Below are positions 59,617 to 64,000 of a DNA stretch of 64,000 nucleotides, one piece after another. Numbering within the stretch: the first letter of the stretch is position 1; the number at the start of each line of letters is the position of its first letter. Source of the stretch: Rhizobium rhizogenes NBRC 13257 (lineage in GTDB: Bacteria > Pseudomonadota > Alphaproteobacteria > Rhizobiales > Rhizobiaceae); contig NZ_BAYX01000013.1 in the NCBI RefSeq assembly GCF_000696095.1, positions 62,001 to 126,000 of the forward strand. The letters run 5' to 3'. The notes beneath the pieces were generated by a model. That model was not told the DNA's origin. It was given only the letters and a program-made list of their open reading frames with translations, and did no database searches. Both the position numbers and the translations under genes were made by a program.

Positions 59617-60099
59617 TCAAACCCGGTGGTAGGGATGCCCCGACAGAATGGTGACGGCGCGGTAGAGCTGCTCGGCAATGAGAATACGCACAAGCTGGTG
59701 CGGCCAGGTCATCTTGCCGAGACAGATGGTGGCGTCGGCTCTGTCATAAAGGGAAGGGTCGAGGCCGTCGGCGCCACCGATGGCGATCGTCAGGTCGCGC
59801 TTGCCCTGATCGCGGAAGGTGCCGAGCAAAGCGGCGAAGGCTTCGCTGTCGAGCGCCTTGCCCCGCTCATCGAGGAGAATGAGGATGCCGCCGTCCGGAT
59901 GCGCTTTCTGCAGCAGAACCGCTTCCTCACGCTTACGCGTCTCGCCGTTCGAGGCGCGGCTTTCGGCCACTTCGGTCATCCGCGCCAATTCCAGCCCGAT
60001 CGCCGGGCCAGCTTTGGCAAAACGGTCGAGATAACGGGCCGCAAGATCCTTTTCAGGGCCGGTTTTTAACCGTCCCACGGCAAAAAGACCTATTCGCAT
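59617..60099 (-). CDS. rlmH: 23S rRNA (pseudouridine1915-N3)-methyltransferase RlmH
   Basis: A 160-aa SPOUT-fold methyltransferase. The SAM-binding trefoil knot includes ILLDERGKALDSEAFA, IGGADGLDPSLYDRAD and the conserved C-terminus QLVRILIAEQLYRAVTILSGHPYHR. The start MRIGLFAVGRLK at 60099 is the usual one; the in-frame ATG at 60111 adds four residues. rsfS lies upstream (117 bp away) on the same strand, the common rsfS-rlmH pair. The gap 59435-59616 to envC shows no supported feature. Confidence 0.93.
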   Translation of the reverse strand: MRIGLFAVGRLKTGPEKDLAARYLDRFAKAGPAIGLELARMTEVAESRASNGETRKREEAVLLQKAHPDGGILILLDERGKALDSEAFAALLGTFRDQGKRDLTIAIGGADGLDPSLYDRADATICLGKMTWPHQLVRILIAEQLYRAVTILSGHPYHRV

Positions 60100-60215
60100 T
60101 CCCACTCCCAAGCATATCCGCCGTCATAGCGGCACGCATATAGACTGTTGCCGGACAATCATGTCCGGCGCTTCAAAATAGCCTGCCGGGGCCGGGAAGT
60201 GCTTCCGGGAACCGG

Positions 60216-60662
60216 TTAGTGCAACGTGCCCTCGTCGAGGTCAGGCGCGGCCCACATCTTCTCGATGTTGTAGAACTCGCGGATCTCAGGACGGAACACA
60301 TGGATGATGATGTCACCGGTGTCGATCAGCACCCAGTCGCCGCCTTCCAGGCCCTCGACGCGGGGAGAACCCAGGCCTTCGTCCTTGAGATCGGTGGTCA
60401 GGTGGTCGGCAATCGCCAGGACATGACGGTTCGAACGTCCGGAGACGACGACCATGTGGTCTCCAAGCGCAGATTTGCCAGCAATGTCGATAGTGACGAT
60501 ATTTTCGGCCTTGGAGTCCTCGAGGCTAACGAGGACGGCTTGCAGGGCTCGGGCGGCGGCATCGACGCCACGTTCCGGGCTCTTCGGGATAACGACAGGC
60601 GTTCTTCCCTTGGCGTGTACTGTTGTCAGTGCTTTTCCTTCCTTGAGTAACAGAACATGCAC
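60216..60662 (-). CDS. rsfS: Ribosome silencing factor RsfS
   Basis: A 148-aa (as drawn) factor that binds ribosomal protein uL14 and blocks subunit joining in starvation. The conserved core includes LEDSKAENIVTIDIAGKSALGDHMVVVSGRSNRHVLAIAD (about 47-86) and VEGLEGGDWVLIDTGDIIIHVF. The start is uncertain. The longest frame begins with a GTG at 60662 without a good ribosome site. A strong AAGGAAGG lies seven bases before a CTG at 60629, which would start the protein at M-T-T-V-H-A-K-G. The neighbouring gene rlmH is downstream. Confidence 0.9.
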   Translation of the reverse strand: MHVLLLKEGKALTTVHAKGRTPVVIPKSPERGVDAAARALQAVLVSLEDSKAENIVTIDIAGKSALGDHMVVVSGRSNRHVLAIADHLTTDLKDEGLGSPRVEGLEGGDWVLIDTGDIIIHVFRPEIREFYNIEKMWAAPDLDEGTLH

Positions 60663-60918
60663 ATAGGTGATCTGAGTCGATCACACTATAAAGATAGGCA
60701 TCAAAGCATAAAGGTTTCAAGACGCCGGTCGTTATCTATTGGCCGTGAAGACACGCTTTTGTGTCAAAGGCCGGCTCTTTAGCACCATATATGGGCAATT
60801 GTTCGCTGAAGGGTCCGATCAAAGCTTCCTGCGCGGCAATATCCGCCGAACTTGCGTGCCATGTACAGGCGGGCGAAGGCCGCGTATACACGAGAGCAGA
60901 CCGAAACGCCCCGATGCC

Positions 60919-61311
60919 ATGACCAAAGCTCTGCAACAATCCCTGAAGCCTGTCCTCCGTGTCCATTTTTCCGGGCAGGAGCGGCTTGGGCGCGGCAAGA
61001 TGGAGCTTCTCGAGCATATTCGCGAAACCGGCTCGATTTCGGCGGCCGGCCGCGCCATGGACATGTCTTATCGCCGCGCCTGGCTGCTCATCAGCGAATT
61101 GAACCACATGTTCCGGGAGCCGGTGGTCGAATCGCAGCGCGGCGGCCAAAAGGGCGGCGGCGCGGTGCTGACGCCGTTCGGCGAGGAGTTGTTGCAGCGG
61201 TTCCGCTCCATGGAAGGCGCGGTGCGCGCGGCAATCGCCGGCGACCTCGAATGGCTGGAGGCTAATCGCAGCGATGGCGAGGCCATTGCGGCGCAGTCCA
61301 CGAAGCCCTGA
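60919..61311 (+). CDS. ModE-type molybdenum-responsive regulator, DNA-binding domain only
   Basis: A 130-aa protein matching only the N-terminal winged helix of ModE: KMELLEHIRETGSISAAGRAMDMSYRRAWLLISELN (about residues 28-63) and VVESQRGGQKGGGAVLTPFGEELL. The C-terminal molybdate-binding (Mop/TOBE) domains of E. coli ModE are absent, so molybdate sensing must be indirect or different. It converges on modC, ending six bases from the modC stop. I placed the start at 60919; the longer frame from 60739 has no family match. Confidence 0.85.
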   Translation: MTKALQQSLKPVLRVHFSGQERLGRGKMELLEHIRETGSISAAGRAMDMSYRRAWLLISELNHMFREPVVESQRGGQKGGGAVLTPFGEELLQRFRSMEGAVRAAIAGDLEWLEANRSDGEAIAAQSTKP

Positions 61312-61317
61312 TCGATT

Positions 61318-62391
61318 TTACGATTCGAGCGCCACGGTCTTTATGACCGCATGGATGGGCAGGCCAACACGCAGATCCATGCGCTCGCCGGAAAATTGCG
61401 TGATGCGGGCAAGCACGATGTCGCCACCGCAATCGACCTTCACCTCGACCGTGCCGTCGGCGGCAGCCCCCATCCCCAATATGCAGCCGTCGAGAATGTT
61501 GAGGGCGCTGAGCCCTTCCGGCCTGCCTGTTGCCAGCATGACGTCGCGGGCGGGAATATGGACGCGAACGGTCTTGCCGATGCCGGTGGCCTCGCCGGGT
61601 ACGAAGAGCTTTGCTGCCTTCAGCGCGACGATGGTCAGGCGGTGTTGGCGGTCGATATGCTCGACGCGGCCCTCAAGCAGGACGCCGGCTTCACGACGGT
61701 CGCTGGCCTGCGGGCCAGAAAGCTCGCTGAAGATCTCGACCGCTGGTCCCATCGCCTCCACCTTGCCGTCGCGCATGACGACGACGCGGTTCGCCAGCCG
61801 CGCCACCTCGGCAATCGAGTGGCTGACATAGATGATCGGCACTTTCGTTTCGTCGCGGAGCCGTTCGAGATAGGGCAGGATCTCGGCCTTGCGGGCTTCG
61901 TCGAGTGCGGCCAGCGGCTCGTCCATCAATAACAGTCGCGGCGAGGACAGGAGCGCGCGGCCGATGGCGACGCGCTGCTTTTCGCCGCCGGAAAGCTTTC
62001 CCGGCCGCCGATCGAGAAGAGCTTCGATGCCCAAGAGATCGATGACGCCATCGAAGCTTTCGCCGCGCTCGTTCTTCGGCGCGAACCAGCGGCCGTAATT
62101 CAGGTTCTGTCGCACGGAAAGATGCGGAAACAGTCGCGCCTCCTGGAAAACATAGCCGAAACGGCGGCGGTGGCGCGGAATAAAGAGACGCTTATCGCTA
62201 TCGGCAAGCACGTCGCCGTCGAGGCTGACGCGGCCATGGTCGGGGCGGATGAGGCCGGCGATGATGCGGATCATCGAGGTCTTGCCGGAGCCGGAGCGGC
62301 CGAAGAGCGCGGTGACGCCGCCGTCGGTAGTGAAGGCGGTGTCAAGCGAGAAGGCGCCCAACCGATGGCGGATATCGACGGAGAGCGTCAT
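61318..62391 (-). CDS. modC: Molybdate ABC transporter ATP-binding protein
   Basis: A 357-aa ATPase. Walker A is GRSGSGKTS (about residue 31), the signature is LSGGEKQRVAIGRAL, and Walker B is LLLMDEPLAALD, followed by the SHSIAEV switch histidine. The C-terminal part (about 290-357, SALNILDGCILGMG) is a Mop/TOBE molybdate-binding domain. The start codon overlaps the modB stop by four bases (ATGA). A longer open frame reading up to 63123 is the modB region in another frame. Confidence 0.95.
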   Translation of the reverse strand: MTLSVDIRHRLGAFSLDTAFTTDGGVTALFGRSGSGKTSMIRIIAGLIRPDHGRVSLDGDVLADSDKRLFIPRHRRRFGYVFQEARLFPHLSVRQNLNYGRWFAPKNERGESFDGVIDLLGIEALLDRRPGKLSGGEKQRVAIGRALLSSPRLLLMDEPLAALDEARKAEILPYLERLRDETKVPIIYVSHSIAEVARLANRVVVMRDGKVEAMGPAVEIFSELSGPQASDRREAGVLLEGRVEHIDRQHRLTIVALKAAKLFVPGEATGIGKTVRVHIPARDVMLATGRPEGLSALNILDGCILGMGAAADGTVEVKVDCGGDIVLARITQFSGERMDLRVGLPIHAVIKTVALES

Positions 62392-63089
62392 TCGAAATCC
62401 ACCCTCTTGCCGGCGAGATAGGCGAGGAATTCCGAGGCGAGCAAAGCTGCCATGGAGATGATGATGGCGATAATCGTCAGCCGCATCGCGCCGGCATCGC
62501 CACCCGGCACCTGCGTGAAGGTGTAGATCGCCGAGGACAGGGTCTGCGTTTCGCCGGGAATGTTGGAGACGAAGGTAATGGTGGCGCCGAACTCGCCCAT
62601 CGCCTTGGCGAAGGAGAGGATCATGCCGGCGATGATGCCGGGCAGGATCAGCGGCAGGGTGACGGTGAGGAAGATCCAGAGCGGACTGGCGCCGAGCGTT
62701 CCGGCCGCCTCCTCGAGCTTGCGGTCGACCGCCTCGATCGACAGGCGGATGCTCCTGACCATCAGCGGAAAACCCATGACGCCGCAGGCAAGGGCCGCAC
62801 CCGTCCAGCGGAAGGAGAGCACGATGCCGAGATACTGGTCGAGCAATGAGCCGATCGGGCCTTTGCGGCCGAAGAGGATGAGTAGGATGAAGCCGGTGAC
62901 AACCGGCGGCAGGATCAGCGGCAGATGAATGAGGCCGTTGAGGATCGACTTGCCCCAGAATTTGCCGCGGGCAAGCAATAGCGCGGCGGCGATGCCGAAG
63001 GGCAGGCTCACCAGCATGGCGACGGTCGAGACGCGCAGGCTCAGCTCGATCGCCGTCCATTCGTCGCTGCTCAAACCCAATGCGTCCAA
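62388..63089 (-). CDS. modB: Molybdate ABC transporter permease
   Basis: A 233-aa inner-membrane permease with about five or six helices. The ABC-permease EAA loop EEAAGTLGASPLWIFLTVTLPLILPGI (about residue 138) contacts ModC. The TTG at 63089, five bases after GGCGGG, is the start that gives the usual length. The operon order is modA-modB-modC with an 86-bp gap after modA. Confidence 0.94.
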   Translation of the reverse strand: MDALGLSSDEWTAIELSLRVSTVAMLVSLPFGIAAALLLARGKFWGKSILNGLIHLPLILPPVVTGFILLILFGRKGPIGSLLDQYLGIVLSFRWTGAALACGVMGFPLMVRSIRLSIEAVDRKLEEAAGTLGASPLWIFLTVTLPLILPGIIAGMILSFAKAMGEFGATITFVSNIPGETQTLSSAIYTFTQVPGGDAGAMRLTIIAIIISMAALLASEFLAYLAGKRVDFE

Positions 63090-63175
63090 GTCCCGCCTCG
63101 CAAAAATATCTCAGGCTCGCCATCAGCCGGCGAGCCTGGAGGGATAAGCCCTTGCCTATGGTCGAACGATGAGGC

Positions 63176-63976
63176 TCAACGCTTCAGGACCGTGAAGCCT
63201 TCGTGCTCGAAGAACGGAACAGCCTTAGCCGATTTCAGATAGTCGACATAGGCCTGCGTGTCCGGGCTGGTGCTGCTGGCGGTGATCGCGATCGGATAGA
63301 CGATCGGCGGATGGCTGTCTGCTGGGAAGGTGCCGACGACGACGACGCCCGGATCGGCGGAAACGTCGGTCTGGTAGACGATGCCATAGGGTGCTTCGCC
63401 GCGCGAAACCAGAGCGAGGGCAGCGCGTACGCTTTCAGCGCCGGCGACCTTCTTTTCGACGGACGACCAGATGCCGAGCTTTTCGAGCGCGGCCTTGCCA
63501 TACTTGCCGGCCGGTACCGATTCCGGCTGGCCAATCGCCAGGCGTCCGTCGCCGAGAAGGCCGGCAAGGTCCGTGCCCTGCTTGATCTCGACAGGCTTTG
63601 CCTTGTCCTTGGCGGCGACGAGGACGAGCTTGTTGCCGAGCAGATCGACGCGGCTGTCATCCTTGATCAGTTTCTTCTCGGCGACATAGTCCATCCAGTT
63701 CTTGTCGGCGGAGATGAAGACGTCGGCGGGTGCGCCATTCTCAAGCTGCTTGGCCAGCGGTCCGCTTGCCGCATAGGAGACGGTGACCTGCTTGCCGGTT
63801 TCCTTGGTGAAGGCGGCATCAAGGTTGTCGAGCGCGTTTTTCATGCTGGCGGCGGCAAAGACGGTGATCTTGTCGGCGGCAAGCGCCGGTGCCGGAATGG
63901 CCGACAGGCCAAGCCAGGCGGCGGAGAGGGCGGCAGTTGCAAGTTTAAACCATTGGCGGCGACCGGTGGCCATCAT
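63176..63976 (-). CDS. modA: Molybdate ABC transporter periplasmic binding protein
   Basis: A 266-aa periplasmic binding protein. A signal peptide covers residues about 1-33 and begins with twin arginines (GRRQWFKLA), which resembles a Tat motif. The mature protein has the ModA pattern TVFAAASMKNALDNL, VSYAASGPLAKQLENGAPADVFISAD and LVSRGEAPYGIVYQTD. The two adjacent ATGs follow GGGAG at about six bases. It is the first gene of modABC; the promoter would be at or beyond the window end. Confidence 0.93.
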   Translation of the reverse strand: MMATGRRQWFKLATAALSAAWLGLSAIPAPALAADKITVFAAASMKNALDNLDAAFTKETGKQVTVSYAASGPLAKQLENGAPADVFISADKNWMDYVAEKKLIKDDSRVDLLGNKLVLVAAKDKAKPVEIKQGTDLAGLLGDGRLAIGQPESVPAGKYGKAALEKLGIWSSVEKKVAGAESVRAALALVSRGEAPYGIVYQTDVSADPGVVVVGTFPADSHPPIVYPIAITASSTSPDTQAYVDYLKSAKAVPFFEHEGFTVLKR

Positions 63977-64000
63977 ATTTCTCCCAGAGATTGTCGAGAT

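Noticed and set aside
59510..59640. A short plus-strand frame starting at the ATG near 59509, between envC and rlmH
   Set aside because: It runs on into the antisense of rlmH with no conserved pattern and no proper stop before it.
60720..60918. Possible regulatory RNA or Mo-responsive element before modE
   Set aside because: There is a small GACAC / GTGTC hairpin and an ATATATG, but they do not match the molybdenum cofactor riboswitch or the ModE box closely enough.
1..64000. tRNA, rRNA, CRISPR, transposase, phage and toxin-antitoxin genes
   Set aside because: I looked for cloverleaf-like sequences, spaced direct repeats and transposase motifs by eye and saw none. A tRNAscan and repeat search would be needed to be sure.

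Overview
The window is chromosomal DNA from an alphaproteobacterium of the order Hyphomicrobiales (Rhizobiales), most probably the genus Rhizobium. The reasons are the high GC content and gene density, the oriC-hemE-hemJ-rho-mnmE-mnmG-rsmG-parA-parB order, a 180-kDa type NAD-glutamate dehydrogenase, TrcR/DUF1013, SdhAF4, an imuA-imuB-dnaE2 cassette with an alphaproteobacterial SOS box, and rhizobial-type intergenic palindromes. The assignment rests on gene content read by eye; no database search was run. It is almost entirely core genome: I see no phage, transposase, CRISPR array, rRNA or tRNA.

Region 1 (1-14.3 kb) is the replication-origin neighbourhood. A noncoding stretch at about 4713-5091, next to hemE, carries one perfect and several near-perfect DnaA boxes and an AT-rich flank, and is the probable oriC. 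Genes run away from it on both sides: ppsR, maf, aroE, coaE and dnaQ to the left; hemE, hemJ, rho, mnmE, mnmG, rsmG, parA and parB to the right. Five parS-like 16-mers lie within 11 kb of each other. One is inside the first codons of aroE, one inside the start of rsmG, two flank the mnmE-mnmG gap, and one follows parB. A sixth lies 28 kb further on, behind the leuB terminator. The edges hold the 3' end of secB and a LysE-type exporter.

Region 2 (14.3-36.9 kb) holds housekeeping genes: holA-lptE-leuS, the PLP-homeostasis gene yggS, trcR, acs, sdhAF4, htpX-rsmB, a heparinase II/III-like gene, purH, an MFS permease, the giant gdhZ, a pyridoxal kinase and a beta-carbonic anhydrase.

Region 3 (36.9-47.7 kb) mixes metabolism and stress genes: an MltB-type transglycosylase, asd, an unlisted 38-codon small ORF, dps, an ArsR regulator with a downstream SDR, a PAP2 phosphatase, leuB, a sugar-phosphate-isomerase-like TIM barrel, leuD, a small membrane protein, a CitE-like lyase, a DUF1737 protein and a small zincin. 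Palindromic interspersed repeats cluster between these genes.

Region 4 (47.8-64 kb) holds the SOS mutagenesis operon imuA-imuB-dnaE2 behind a GAAC-N7-GAAC LexA box, the iron-storage pair bfd-bfr, a minus-strand cell-envelope block (rsfS, rlmH, envC, ctpA, a YibQ-like deacetylase-fold protein, rppH), and molybdate uptake (modA-modB-modC with a convergent modE).

The most useful new observations are the parS sites embedded in genes, the 38-aa small ORF upstream of asd, an interspersed repeat that supplies the C-terminus of the YibQ-like protein, the 161-bp imuA/imuB overlap, and an apparent CTG start for rsfS.
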